Assembly (NCBI RefSeq): GCF_963678635.1
Contig: NC_087068.1
Span: 13,147,872-13,211,871 of the forward strand
Direction of reading: 5' to 3'
Source: Symsagittifera roscoffensis
Taxonomy: Eukaryota > Xenacoelomorpha > Acoela > Convolutidae
Length of the DNA stretch: 64,000 nucleotides
Shown: in pieces, positions 25,101-33,887 of the stretch
How positions within the stretch are numbered: the first letter of the stretch is position 1
Layout of the letters: every line of letters begins with the position of its first letter
Translations under genes and position numbers: made by a program
Notes under the pieces: model-generated
The model's database searches: none
Told to the model about the DNA's origin: nothing
What the model saw: the letters and a program-made list of their open reading frames with translations, nothing else

Positions 25101-27793
25101 ATTTTTAGATGTTTGATTCAATACTTTCGTAGATATGACTTTGGTTGCATATTTATTAAGCTAAAACTTGGGTCCCAAAAACTAAGATGGGTCTCTCAAG
25201 AAGATTATGGAAACAACTTTTGCATTTGTTTCCTTGTGATGTTGCCTTTTTAATCATAGTGATGATACAGTGCTGATTTGAATTACCCAGACCAAACGGC
25301 CGAAGTTGGAAACTTAAACATGTCTTTCTCAGAGTGTGTTCAAACTAAACAAAAAATGAAGAAAACAGAATTGCTTAAAGTTTTACCAGTAACTTTCCTG
25401 TGTAATTTATTTTGAAGATTTGGTACCAAGTTTTTAAAAGCTTTAGAAAAATTGAAAAATAAAATTGATAAAATTGTTGACAAGAAAACTGAAAAAAAAT
25501 TCCGCTATGCTTCTCTGGAATTGTAGATTTGATTCCAGACGTATATTTATTGAGCTAAATCTTGGTTCCCCAAAATTTGTGTCAGGTTTTCAAAATCAAC
25601 TTATCGCCCGTCCAACACTTCGAAAACAACTTTTGCATTTGTTTACTTGCGCTTTTGCCCTTTTCAAAATTTTGATGGTAGAGTGCTGATTTAAAATATC
25701 CGGATCAAAAAAACAAAGAAGGAAAATTTAACACGTTGTTCACTTTGCTCGCAGTGCAAAATTAAATCTTCAAAAAATTGTGCGTAACGTTCAAAACTTT
25801 TTGCAAGCAAAAATATATAAAGTTTATGTATTTAAAATGACATTCTTTGACTATAAATCAAAAATATATACTTCTATAAAAATTTTTTTGGAGGTTATAT
25901 CCTCTTAAGACTTTGTTGGATTGTTTAAGAGCCTCACTTTGGTTTAATTTGCTCAACAATTGACCTGGTAACTTAAACATACTTCTTGACTTACCGAAAG
26001 AAACAAAAATGACCCATTTTTGCGGTAATTTTTTTCCAAAATTTGATAAATAAATTGCATAATATTTATGTCAAATTTTATAGCAAATTTTGTTCTTTTA
26101 ATTTTTTTGTCTAATCTCAATCAATAGAGAAAAATGCGTTTAAACTGCCAATGGTTTTGCTCGGTTAATTTATATCAGCAGTCTGTACAAACCAACCATA
26201 CATGCTTTTTTTACGAATTCAACTACTATTTTTATACCAGGTGTCCAGGCTCAACTACTATTTTTATACCAGGTGTCCAGGCTCAGGGGTGGGGTGAGGG
26301 GGGTTGGTTTAACATAGTTTTTAAAATGTTGGTTTTAAAAAGCTTTGTCAAAACAGTATTTGCTAAAAAAAATTTTGCCGCAAACAACTTTTGAAAAAAA
26401 AAGCCAAAACAGGCCAAAAATAGGCCTGAAAAAAAAACAGGCCAAAAATTAGTTTTTAAAGTTAAAGTCAGATTCTACTTTACTATCGATGTCAGATGCT
26501 TCGTCGTCAATACTTTTTATTCTTAATGAGTTTCTGATTATTATTATTCTCAAACCACCGACTGAAACTTAAAAAGTTTAAATTTGCTTACATGGCGAGG
26601 AGAAGAGAGAGGCTGTAAGTGATTTTTCCCTCTGTTGAGGAGAAAGAGGGTGGGATGCGAGTGGGCAGTTGGAATGCGAACGGGAACCGGTACTCCCCCT
26701 TGTCCAGACTAAACAGCTGGAAATGCTGCTGTGGTTGTTCATTGGTCTGATCGCTAGTTGTCTTCGGAGAAGTTTCTGTGTTGTAGACACGTGGTTTGTT
26801 CCTACCTATAGATGGAAGATCTGAAAAGACAACAAGTAACATTATTTGTAGCATATCTTTTTCTTTTGTTTCAGGTTCGCGACATAGTCAGAGATTTTAA
26901 ATGACATATCTTTCAACAAAATTTTTTCTAACGCACGTCCTTAAAATATTACCACCAAAAATGCAAATTTGACTGCCATATTGCCCCATGTGCGTGTACT
27001 TAGTTTGCACCGAGGCTCTCATTATTTACCACATTATCAAAAGATGTAGTCTTAACGAAAAAATCCCGAAAGTATCACGCAATAATGTGGCATATATTGA
27101 AAGTGTCGTTCGAAAGGAGAAGCACACATTAGCATGTGACTTTGCATGCCTTTATTGATATTACAAAAGTTATCAGGAGCAGGGGCGGATCTAGGAGTTT
27201 CTCGAGGGGTGCGGATTTTTTTTTGCTCGAGGGGTGCGGATTTTCTCGAGGGGTGCATTTTTTTTTGGCGCGCGGTCCCCCTTAAATTTAGTATAAACTG
27301 GCCCCATTAGAAAAATTATAGATTCCGCCTTCCGCCGAACCCCCCTTCTCCGCCCCTGGTCGGGGAGGCGAGTTCAAAGATCTTTTTTCTAAAACCATTT
27401 GTGTTATTTAGAAAAAAAGTTATATTTTTTTGCGTTATAAAGTTTCCTGTAGTTTGATATATAACATCAATTATTAATCAAAATTTATTGGCAGTGTATG
27501 TATTTGCTGTCTGGTTTTCTGACCACCAGTAAGTCTTGTAATACCTTCTTTGAGTATATCGTAGACAGAGTTAACATATGTCTCCCTGTTGGAATGGGTA
27601 GTCATCTGTCTGGAGTCTATCTGGAACGAGGAGGATGATCTCTTGCCAGAGCACTTCTTGGCCAGATATCTCCAGGACTTGTAGGAGGAAGAGGTGGTGG
27701 AGATGGAGTCAGATTCGGATTCGTCTTCTAAGCAACTGCTGGCGAACATCTCAAAGCGACACACAGCTTCTCCCTTCAACTTCAGTTTAAACT
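12138..27793 (-). CDS. arrestin-domain-containing protein (ARRDC / alpha-arrestin), eight exons, 5' end missing
   Basis: Eight minus-strand exons (27793-27524, 26820-26592, 23708-23603, 23071-22821, 22124-22022, 14429-14259, 13156-12778, 12337-12138) join in one frame of 568 codons plus stop. Every intron has GT/AG borders and every phase matches. The order follows the family: an Arrestin_N strand pair (KLKGEAVCRF), the late Arrestin_N motif (GEYRFPFAFQLP...PPSF), the inter-domain link, the Arrestin_C start (YSPGDVV), its late motif (LPIPPNIPPSHMQHCS...Y) and closing W..K.GWP. A disordered Ser/Asn/Arg-rich tail ends with HPPPYEEV, a PPxY motif of the kind bound by WW domains of NEDD4-family ubiquitin ligases. 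Alpha-arrestins are cytosolic/endosomal adaptors that link membrane cargo to these ligases. The first Arrestin_N strands must lie upstream of 27793, and the exon(s) were not found with confidence. Confidence 0.88.
12778..13156 (-). CDS. ARRDC exon: end of Arrestin_C and disordered tail
   Basis: The acceptor is TCATTTCAG and the donor CATCAG|GTGAAT. The first 25 residues (FKLYTEFTTMETKW..KIGWPKAI) complete Arrestin_C, corresponding to '...v.lPi.IG..P'. The rest is Asn/Arg/Ser-rich with a run 'ENNNNSNNNNPREN' from a GTT-type simple repeat near 13005-13030, and has no fold-like pattern. Confidence 0.9.
13600..13920. repeat. degenerate copy of the CAGGGGCGGATC (hAT-like) MITE family
   Basis: The internal landmarks of the family are present: 'cgcggcgcttaaaattttgg', 'agggtcttcatagtgc', 'gtcgacaaaactttaaa' and a CTCGACC/CCCC stretch. 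The terminal repeats are eroded. It lies in an ARRDC intron. Confidence 0.45.
14259..14429 (-). CDS. ARRDC exon: Arrestin_C middle strands
   Basis: The acceptor is GTTGTTTTAG and the donor CTCAGG|GTAAGTC. 57 codons in phase 0 read YTGKDGAVKVKENSV and later LPIPPNIPPSHMQHCS followed by 'INYILR', matching l.iPp..ps.l..c..i.v.Y.l.V of Arrestin_C. The intron on its 5' side (14430-22021) is 7.6 kb and full of repeats. Confidence 0.92.
14940..15480 (+). pseudogene. hAT/DUF4371-like transposase fragment
   Basis: Around 15000-15180 the plus strand reads LAQALKMRR, then QNRLRDIVRDAI, a stop, and FTIIADETADIS. The last is the hallmark 'FsiiaDEttDis' motif of DUF4371/hAT-type transposase-derived proteins, whose first catalytic Asp sits in this motif. 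Frames break on both sides. It lies within the 7.6-kb ARRDC intron and just upstream of a MITE with hAT-type ends, although nothing shows that this fragment mobilised it. Confidence 0.6.
15534..15838. mobile_element. hAT-like MITE with 8-bp target-site duplication
   Basis: The right end reads ATCCTAGATCCGCCCCTG and the left end is the eroded inverse CATGGGCGGATTTAA. The identical octamer TCCACCAT flanks it at 15526-15533 and 15839-15846, the duplication length expected for hAT elements. Internal landmarks (TTGCTTGCGGCGCATAAAATTTT, a poly-C run near 15796-15810) are shared with the other copies in this window. Confidence 0.85.
16087..16133 (+). repeat. (GA)n microsatellite
   Basis: Nearly uninterrupted AG dinucleotide run of about 47 bases. 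Confidence 0.95.
16366..16660. repeat. degenerate CAGGGGCGGATC-family MITE
   Basis: Starts with a form of the left end (GGGTGGGTCAAGGATTTTC, then TCGAGGGGAGGG) and continues with the shared internal 'gcgctcccctTcaaaattagtata' and 'tttagggtcggtcg' landmarks. The right end is eroded near 16655. The open frame starting at 16583 begins inside this repeat and is not considered a gene. Confidence 0.55.
17812..18546. repeat. TIR element related to the one at 56965
   Basis: Ends in GAGTTGACC and GGTCAACCCTC. It contains repeated TATGACAAGCAT and CATACAATTTCCATATATGG-type stretches, including a local duplication of 'aatggtatgacaagcat' at 17927-17970. The same motifs fill the better-preserved element at 56965-57877. 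Non-coding. Confidence 0.5.
18720..19300 (+). repeat. dispersed repeat, copy 1 (GCTCGTATCAGGGCGAA family)
   Basis: The landmarks 'gctcgtatcagggcgaa', 'gaatgttccgactgcc', 'caaataagctt', 'ggaacgattt', 'taaatctccgct' and 'atatcgcg.gttaat' appear in the same order and orientation at 47130-47700. The minus-strand open frame 18912-19310 lies wholly inside this repeat and shows no known motif. Confidence 0.7.
19560..20290. repeat. second AT-rich palindromic motif cluster
   Basis: TTATAATC, CGATTATAATGG, TCAATTATAAAG, AATAATCGATTT and ATCGATTATATTGG recur here. This is the same motif family as 10920-11830, now inside the 7.6-kb ARRDC intron. Confidence 0.55.
20740..20890. repeat. fragment of the CAGGGGCGGATC-family MITE interior
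   Basis: 'ttagggcagctttggaaagttttgacc', 'ggggcctacggagcctttgg' and 'gatcaaaacgggcg' parallel the interior of intact copies. Both ends are missing. Confidence 0.4.
21531..21845. mobile_element. CAGGGGCGGATC-family MITE, right end lost
   Basis: The left end CAGAGGCGGATCTAGGATTT is well preserved, followed by a 14-base G run and the shared interior (GTATATTTTGGCGCC, GTCTTTAGAAAAATTTAATGG). The right terminal repeat is not present, so it is a truncated copy. Confidence 0.65.
22022..22124 (-). CDS. ARRDC exon: Arrestin_C first strands
   Basis: The acceptor is TTTGATCAG and the donor ACAA|GTAAGTT (near-perfect). It encodes CYSPGDVVQLHSTL and then PKEVSV..GYINLIQ, the classical 'GY.PGe.i.l.a.i.N....v.....L.Q' opening of Arrestin_C. 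Starting in phase 2 and ending in phase 0, it locks the preceding and following exons into one frame. Confidence 0.9.
22179..22564. mobile_element. CAGGGGCGGATC-family MITE, both ends present
   Basis: Left end CAGGGGCGGTTCTAGGATTT, right end AAATCCGCCCCTG, with a C run at 22537-22550. The flanking octamers GTAGAAAC and GTTAAATA match only partly, suggesting an old insertion. It sits between two ARRDC exons. Confidence 0.75.
22821..23071 (-). CDS. ARRDC exon: low-complexity insert and start of Arrestin_C
   Basis: The acceptor is TCGTTTAAG and the donor GACAG|GTGACT. It encodes an Asn-rich piece, a SPPPDYHSN stretch, a Gly/Glu repeat (EGEGEGGG) produced by a CCCCTT-type simple repeat, then 'VIGCCMPDHLDLTVGWDR'. 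That last part matches the C-C......i.l...ldR lead-in to Arrestin_C. The insert makes the inter-domain region longer than in vertebrate ARRDC1-4. Confidence 0.85.
23603..23708 (-). CDS. ARRDC exon: linker between arrestin domains
   Basis: The acceptor is ATACTTTCAG and the donor CATCAG|GTAGGA. The correct frame is set by the neighbours (it completes an ATA codon) and reads 35 residues beginning PHNKNVFK and including VQVVEKQL. This fits the strand that follows the Arrestin_N domain ('...f.V....'). A different frame of the same exon is also open but breaks the phase chain. Confidence 0.82.
24050..25740 (+). repeat. four-unit diverged tandem repeat, about 400-490 bp per unit
   Basis: Each unit carries the same chain of landmarks: 'gttgacaa(g/a)aaa', '(c)taagcttctctgg', 'aaaacttgggt', 'acacttcgaaaacaact', 'gcatttgtt', 'gatttaaa.tatccgga'. 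The '...ttctct...' landmark falls near 24188, 24662, 25053 and 25510, so unit length varies. Units are clearly diverged. A related piece lies at about 44560-44660. It occupies an ARRDC intron and has no coding motif. Confidence 0.7.
26219..26282 (+). repeat. exact 32-bp tandem duplication
   Basis: The 32-mer from 26219 is repeated exactly at 26251; its core is TTTTTATACCAGGTGTCCAG. It adjoins a decayed CAGGGG-family MITE at 26282-26460. Confidence 0.9.
26282..26460. repeat. decayed CAGGGG-family MITE
   Basis: Begins with TCAGGGGTGGGGTGAGGGGG and contains 'aaattttgccgcaaacaactttt' and 'gccaaaacaggcc'-type interior. The right end is not recognisable. Confidence 0.4.
26592..26820 (-). CDS. ARRDC exon: Arrestin_N core motif
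   Basis: The acceptor is TCTTTTCAG and the donor CCAT|GTAAGC. The exon carries GEYRFPFAFQLP followed by PPSF and a 'GKITYSLSL' strand, the most diagnostic stretch of Arrestin_N (G.h.fpFsf.LP...PpSf...G.irY.v). An internal CTATAG|GTAGGA looks like a second donor just 14 bases into the exon but is not needed by the frame. Confidence 0.9.
27180..27358. mobile_element. short internally deleted CAGGGGCGGATC-family MITE
   Basis: Left end CAGGGGCGGATCTAGGAGTT, right end CTCCGCCCCTG. At only about 180 bp it has lost most of the interior and contains a repeated GGTGCGGATTTT. No matching octamers flank it. Confidence 0.7.
27524..27793 (-). CDS. ARRDC exon: Arrestin_N first half with an acidic/serine insert
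   Basis: The acceptor is TTTTAG at 27794-27799. The exon enters in phase with two bases of a codon, then reads a KLKLKGEAVCRFEM strand typical of Arrestin_N. A Ser/Glu/Asp-rich insert follows (about 50 residues, including SESDSISTTSSS), then an 'ETYVNSVYDILKEG' segment that aligns in position with the E-x-Y-x-N...DIL part of vertebrate ARRDC proteins. The donor is uncertain: ACTG|GTGGTC or GGTG|GTCAGA, both giving the required phase. The long insert is unusual for the domain. Confidence 0.8.
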
Positions 27794-29250
27794 CTAAAAT
27801 TAAACGATTTTAAGAGGTTTTGAATTTAATTAAAGTTCAATATTTAATCATTATAAATCGTTTTCAGGCATTTACATTACTGAAATTTACTATACCACAT
27901 TTATACATTTTTCTGCGAACGGAAATGATCAGCTTTTCGACCCCGGCTAAAAAATGCAACCTAAATATTTTCAACACTTTTACAAAAGTTTTTGGTTGTA
28001 TTAAAGCATTTTTGTAGAACTTGATCACGAGATTCATTAAAAATTTTAAAACCCTTAACTTCATATTATGAAAATGAAGTACTAAAACCAGTACGGGTGT
28101 AAAGGTCGACCTATACGGGTATTTAGTGATATCATAGGGGTCAAAACTTGTGCCAGCAGTTTCAATGAACTTTGAAAAATTAGCAACCAAATATTGCCAA
28201 ATTAAATATTGATCGTTAAATGTTTTCTCATTCAGCAGACACAAAATTTTTTTTCAATTCAAAAAATTACTATTAAATTTAAAAACTGTTCTTCTAAAAT
28301 TCAAAAAATATTTGTCAAAAATTCAAATTGAGTTGTTTAGCCATATGATCGTCGCAATCAAGTGATGCAAATTCAAATGAAATTTCCTCGAAAATAGACT
28401 TTCATTCAGTCAAAAGCGATCTGAACAATTTTACAGTAAAAAAAGAATCGCTACACAGCAAAAGTGATTCAAAATGGATAATCAGTGGCAAGTAAGTTTA
28501 AAATGTGACAAAAACACAATGTGACAAAGTTGAAACAAAAGACTGCGGCTTTTGTTTCAACTCGACACTCGCGGCTCACCAAAAAAAAAGAATGAAGAGG
28601 TTTTTGATTGGAACAGTGCAATGCATTAACAATTTCAGCGAGAGCTTGAATCGCTCTCAAAATCAAATTCAGATCGGGAGGAGCCAAAATCTTGATAACT
28701 TAAAAAACAGATATTTTTCGACTTCATCAATTACAGTTTTTGAATTTTTTTCAAAAACTTCTAAATAATCGATACCTGAGTCAGAATTCATCAAGATACT
28801 TTTTCGATAAGTTTTTTTTTCGAATAGTCAACTTGGGCAATCAAAATGAATATTGTGAGCAACTTTCTAGTTTCTCTATTAACGCACATGAAAGGCGGTG
28901 AATTATCCGACTCTGAAATTATTCTTTATGCGATTGAGACAAGCGGAATGGTCCTACTTATGTGTTATCAGACATAATTTATCATTTTAAGTTGACATGC
29001 GTTGTTGGGCAACATTTGCAAAAATACATTAACAGAAAATTGTGTTTTTTTTTCTTTTTTGTTGTTCATGGCCTAGCAGTTGCATTGCTCATTGTTTTTT
29101 AAAAACAAACTACGTCCTTTTTAGAATGTTCATTGACTCTAAGGAATTACTTCAAGACTTTGTAAAAATTTCTGGAGTTTTTAGTTGCGAAAACATTATC
29201 AGCATGACTGATCGTAACCGGGAGAAGTTCTAAAGAAGCTGAATATATCT
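27794..29250. other. no supported gene; expected location of upstream ARRDC intron
   Basis: AT-rich sequence in which open frames up to 126 codons (27864-28244, minus) show no recognisable motif and no splice context. If the ARRDC gene extends farther 5', this is intron. Confidence 0.4.
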
Positions 29251-30360
29251 TGTGGAACAAAAACATAACCCTCGAACCGGTAAATGTTTTAAAGACTGGG
29301 TAATTTTTGGGAAGATCATAATAAATAAAGCATCAGGGTTAAAAGTGCTAGCAAACAGAAACCAAAAAAACAACAGTGGAGCCGCCCGGGAACATTTACG
29401 TGGAAATTGGGGATGTAAGCTTCGAAACAGTTGTTAACTTGCCTATATACAAGTGTCCTTTGCAAGCACTGTAAACAGCAACGAGCAACTGATTCCGCTC
29501 TTCACTCATTAAAAGACATTGCCGTGTATTTGGAGTTAAGCAGACCTTGAGGGGAATAATTTCTTCCTTTTCGATTCGGGGTCGGATGAAAAAGACCAAA
29601 TGTTATTACTTGCCACCAAAGAAAATTTAGAAAATCTGGAAAGCAAAACAATCTGGCATGCAGTTGGAACGTTTAAAACATGTCTCGCGTTATTTTATCA
29701 AATTTTTACAACTCAGGCTGTTTGTAACGATCAAATTGTTCCATTTTTTTCCGCTTCAAAGTAAAAGTTAAGAACAATACATCCAAGCGTTCAGGTAATT
29801 AAAAGAAATCAGTCCTGGACCTGAGCCCTCACAGATTGTGCTTGATTTTGAGAAGGCTTCAATTAACGCGGTCAGAAGATATTCAATGCAGTAACTTTAA
29901 AAGGATGCTTCTTTTCTGTTGCTTAAGCAAATTGGCGCAAAATTTGGATCGGGTTGTATTAGCACCATTTAATCGAGATAATAAAAAACAAGCATGCTTC
30001 TGAAGTCATTTGTTGCGCTGGCACTAATACCTGAGCCTGACTTTGAAATCGGCAGGGTTGCTTTTTGCAGTAGAAAGTCCGACAAAAATGACAAGTTATT
30101 CTTATTGGATAACGTCAAAAACTCAAATCAACTTGGATTGGAACCTTCCTCTGAGGATGCAAATGGGTCCGTCAATTTTTTATTTAACCCTGGAATCAAT
30201 TCGAAAACGCCAAAAATTGAAGACAGAAAAACAGCAATTGGTCGAGGCATGAGACAAGGTTTTCCAGATGGAGTTGAGTTGTGCTCACCCTACTGTTCAT
30301 AAATTTGTCCAGTTCCTCAAAAAAGGACAAAGTTTGCCGAAGAACTTAGATAAATTGATC
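29250..30360 (+). pseudogene. MULE-type transposase, decayed, with FLYWCH-like N-terminal remnant
   Basis: Motifs of a Mutator-like transposase appear in order but in shifting frames. A 'WGCKLRNSC' piece near 29408-29435 recalls a FLYWCH zinc finger. 'WHAVGTFKTCLALFYQIFT' lies near 29653-29712. 'QIVLDFEKASINAVRR' near 29833-29880 is the catalytic DFE-type motif. 'LLKSFVALALIPEPD' appears from 29994, and 'HKFVQFLKKGQSLPKN' near 30295-30348. Stops after the DFE region and between later blocks show it is inactive. It lies outside any host coding exon. No terminal inverted repeats could be paired. Confidence 0.75.
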
Positions 30361-30504
30361 TCCTCAAACATTATTGCAACAATAACAATTTCAAGCTACT
30401 TGAGGGCCTCTTGTTTTTTTTTGTTTTTTGTTTTCCTTTTTCCTTAATTTAACCCTTTCATCTAATTTCTTTTGGTCTGATCAAGCTTTCACAGCTACTG
30501 ATTG

Positions 30505-30600
30505 TTGTCTGCTACGAATTGTCGCATGCTACGAATGGTCGCTTTTTGCAAATGCTACGAATGGTCGCTTGCGACGAATTGTGGCGATGCCCCATTTTTG
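30505..30600 (+). repeat. short repeats of CTACGAATGGTCGC
   Basis: Four near-identical 14-mers of the form (C)TACGAAT(T/G)GTCGC occur between 30511 and 30588 with 6-16 base spacers; the last is altered to CGACGAATTGTGGC. They stop shortly before the assembly gap. Confidence 0.7.
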
Positions 30601-30661
30601 GCCGTCAATCACTGACATTTTTCTAAGGGCGCCTTTGCGCAGATAACTACTAATTTTAAAC

Positions 30662-30861
30662 NNNNNNNNNNNNNNNNNNNNNNNNNNNNNNNNNNNNNNN
30701 NNNNNNNNNNNNNNNNNNNNNNNNNNNNNNNNNNNNNNNNNNNNNNNNNNNNNNNNNNNNNNNNNNNNNNNNNNNNNNNNNNNNNNNNNNNNNNNNNNNN
30801 NNNNNNNNNNNNNNNNNNNNNNNNNNNNNNNNNNNNNNNNNNNNNNNNNNNNNNNNNNNNN
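30662..30861. other. assembly gap (200 N)
   Basis: Exactly 200 undetermined bases, probably a scaffold gap of nominal length. Open frames crossing it are meaningless. Confidence 0.99.
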
Positions 30862-30914
30862 CAAATACTCCGTCATTTTAATCGAAACTCGGAACAACAA
30901 GGCTAAATTATAAG

Positions 30915-31545
30915 CAGGGGCGGATTTAGGGGGAGGGGGGGGGGGGCAGACGCCTCTCCCCTCAGGGATTCGACCCCCCGCCGACTCAAAGGGTTCCCTC
31001 TTTGTACTATTTTGGCGAAGGACCCGAAAAATTTTCTAAAGGCGCCTTTGGCGCCATTATATACTAATCTGAGGGCGCCGAAAAAATGCATTTTTTCGTC
31101 ATAATTTCCAAAAGTGCCTAAAAACGCCCTTTTTGGTCTGTTTTTTTTTCAAAATTTTGCCTGCGGCACAGAAAATTTGGCAAAAACAGGGGCTCTTTTT
31201 CCTTTCTTCTCCCCACCTGCAAATTTTTTAGAGTGAATTTTCTGTTCACATTGTCAGATTGTTATCAAATTAAGCATACGGACTAATTAGGTTACGACAA
31301 ACATATTTGGTCTTCATACTCAACTTTGTAAATCCACTCGTTACTTATGTGAGGTGAGGAAATCGATGCTTATGTGAGGAGCGGGGGGGGGGGGAGGAAA
31401 AAGAGCCAAAACATGGAATTTTTATCCCTTTGGGAGAGCCCAAAAAATCAATTTAGTCGACCTAAAAAAAAGCCGACAAAAATTTTGAAAACTTTGTGAA
31501 AACAACCCGCCCACCCCCCTCGAGAAAATCCTAGATCCGCCCCTC
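30915..31545. mobile_element. CAGGGGCGGATC-family MITE with 8-bp target-site duplication
   Basis: Left end CAGGGGCGGATTTAGGGGG, right end CTAGATCCGCCCCTC. The octamer ATTATAAG flanks it perfectly at 30907-30914 and 31546-31553. At 631 bp it is longer than the other copies. The stretch about 31200-31390 is unlike the family interior and looks like a nested insertion or a second fused copy, since a second poly-G run and a second AAAATCCTAGATCC end follow it. Confidence 0.85.
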
Positions 31546-31553
31546 ATTATAAG

Positions 31554-32265
31554 GCATCTAAAGTATTTTTTGGTGAAAAAACTATTAAATAAAAAAAATA
31601 AAAAAAATTTCATGTTGTTGCAAATATGTTCTTATGTTTTTCTTTTGAACGTTATTCGGATCAATAAGGTCGCCTCAATTCATTTGGAATGATTTTTGAG
31701 CTTTACTGAAATTACCGCTTTCGCTACGCCCTAATAGGTTTATGGTAAGCAGCTCCTTTTACTTATCGGAAAAACAAAAATGATCATATCAATAAAAAAT
31801 AGCCACTGTCAAGACCATTTTCGGAAGTTGTTTGATGATGACACCCTCACGGGCTACAAAAATAACAAAACTTAAAAAAACATAAAAAAATGGTTTACAA
31901 AAACTATTTAATGTTTCAAATTCATATCTTTTGCAATAAAAAATTCTGGACAGATCCGTGATTTCAAGTTGTAGCACATCCAATTAACCACTATTTTTTT
32001 GTTATACCAGTTTGATATTTCAATTCATCTTGGAAAGAATCAATTTTGAGCTGCTCTGAGTCAGTCTTGCGCGCTGCTTACTTTTTGGGCTTAGAAAGCC
32101 TGAATAACTCTCTCATCAGTAGTGCAAGATCCAAGGACTTCATAGTTGTGCTTTTAAGGTCTTGAAACGTAGTTTTATGCAATCTTCAGGACTTTTCCAA
32201 CTGTAGTCTCGCTATAAAAAATAATTTATTCTTTTTAACTTTGTTTATGAAACACTAAATGCGAT
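31554..32265. other. no gene seen
   Basis: AT-rich sequence before the envelope-bearing block. No motif-bearing frame was found. Confidence 0.4.
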
Positions 32266-32316
32266 AAACGCTTTTTTTTTCTCGAAAAATGGCGCCTCTT
32301 TTAGTGAACACCCTAG
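32266..32316 (+). repeat. single diverged unit of the 61-bp repeat at 42425
   Basis: TAAACGCTTTTTTTTTTCTC continues into GAAAAATGGCGCCTCTTTTAGTGAACACCCTAG, the same as the B-type unit of the array at 42425-42803 except for its first part. It ends exactly where the integrase-bearing sequence begins. Confidence 0.85.
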
Positions 32317-32326
32317 TGGAACCTGA

Positions 32327-33887
32327 TCTAAAATAGACCTTCTAGAATATCAATTAAATGAATCTACAGTTCCCTGTCTCCCTTTAAGTATGATTCTCAT
32401 AGCTTTTAACATTTCACATACACAAAACATTAAAGGACACTCTGGATCAGAGAAAACATATTCAAATTTTATACAAAATTTCTATTTCCCAAATGCACCG
32501 ATTTGAATAAAAGTACTATGCAATGATTGTATAGTATGTCAGCTAAATAAACCTTACCCAAATCAAAAACAAATAGCACAAAAACAAGATTTTAAAGGAC
32601 ACAGTTTATATTTTAACCACCGTATATCATTTGACACAAAAGGACCAATTTCACCATCCTCTGAAGGAAGTTCATACATTATGGTAATTGTTGACGCTTT
32701 TACACACTATGTAGCACTCAACCCAGTACCACATTGTAACGCTTACTATGCTTACACAACACTTTACGAACACTGGATAGCCAAGTTCGGATTACCCGAA
32801 ATTCTAGTTACAGACAACGGTACAGAATTCATAAATAATGAAATCATCACACTATGTCATTTATATAACATTAAGCACAAACCACGTACATCTCATGCAC
32901 CTTGGACTAACGGTTTAGTCGAATGTATGAACCGTTCACTACAAGAATATCTTAGATGTATCATAAACGGAAATGATACAAGATACACCGAATGGTCAGC
33001 AGATGTAAAACTATTTCCCTTAGCATATAATTCACAAATCACGACAACTCTAGGAATGTCACCATATGAAATGGTTTTTAATCAAAAGCCACGTAAACCA
33101 ATTATGTTTACAGCAAACTCTCATAAAAATGCACAAGGTCATTGTCAACCGAATAAAGACTCAATTTGTTATAACCTACCTTTACACACACATGATGAAG
33201 ATCATTTTCATCACCCACAAATCCTAAAATTAGCCTCCGGTACACATAACGAATGGATTTTAAATAGAGATAAAAAAACACAACGAAATTTATCAAAAAG
33301 TAACAAAAAAATTGCTACAAAGACAAAACATTAACGAACAAATCAATTCACGTTTTACACCAGCCTCCGATTTAAAAATTGGAACCTTTGTCTTAATACC
33401 AAATTTTAATACACAAAAAGGAATTTCTAAAAAATTACAACCCCTTCGTAAAGGACCATACCAAATAATCGCCAAACCCACCGACATAACATATAAAATC
33501 ACCGATTCAGACCAAAAAGAAATTGTTCAACATAGAAACAATCTATTGCCTTACTACCCAAAAGAATACGCACTACGCGAACTAACTCAATTATATTCTT
33601 TCACAGGTTTAAATGTTATTCAAAATCACCTACATACGGAACACGAAATAAATAAACAAAACGACATTCACCTTGAAAAACAAAATAGAAAACAAACTAC
33701 AACCAAAAACAATACAAAAAAGCTAGATCAAATTATACCTCAAAAAGAAAGGAAAACTAGAAAAATGATCGAGAAAAAATTATACCCCAAGAACAAGTCG
33801 AGAAGTCAGAACATAGAGAGTCATCACGACCTAGAAATCAACCACGTAAAAACTATAAAACATTCATCCCACAATCTAAAATATTAA
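32327..33887 (+). pseudogene. Ty3/gypsy-type integrase, two lesions
   Basis: The frame opens within the end of pol and holds the HHCC zinc-binding region (H...GHSG at about 32417-32449, then C..DC..C at 32519-32539). The DDE core has Asp in VIVDAF (32684-32701), Asp in VTDNGTEF (32807-32830) and Glu in GLVECMNRS (about 32912-32938), followed by a SPYEMVF segment. A GPY/F module (LRKGPYQI) is at about 33445-33468. Two lesions inactivate it: a TGA at 32504-32506 between the zinc ligands, and a one-base difference in the A7 run 33272-33278 that puts the last part in another frame (33312-33887 open). The reaction would be strand transfer of retroelement cDNA into the genome. Confidence 0.9.

Noticed and set aside
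27864..28244. 126-codon minus-strand frame upstream of the first ARRDC exon, considered as the missing N-terminus
   Set aside because: No arrestin motif, no suitable donor, and composition like intergenic DNA.
30529..30900. Open frame across the N gap
   Set aside because: Created by undetermined bases.
32290..32300. TGGCGCC in the 61-bp unit as a tRNA-Lys primer-binding site
   Set aside because: Only about 7 bases match; the following bases do not continue as a primer-binding site.
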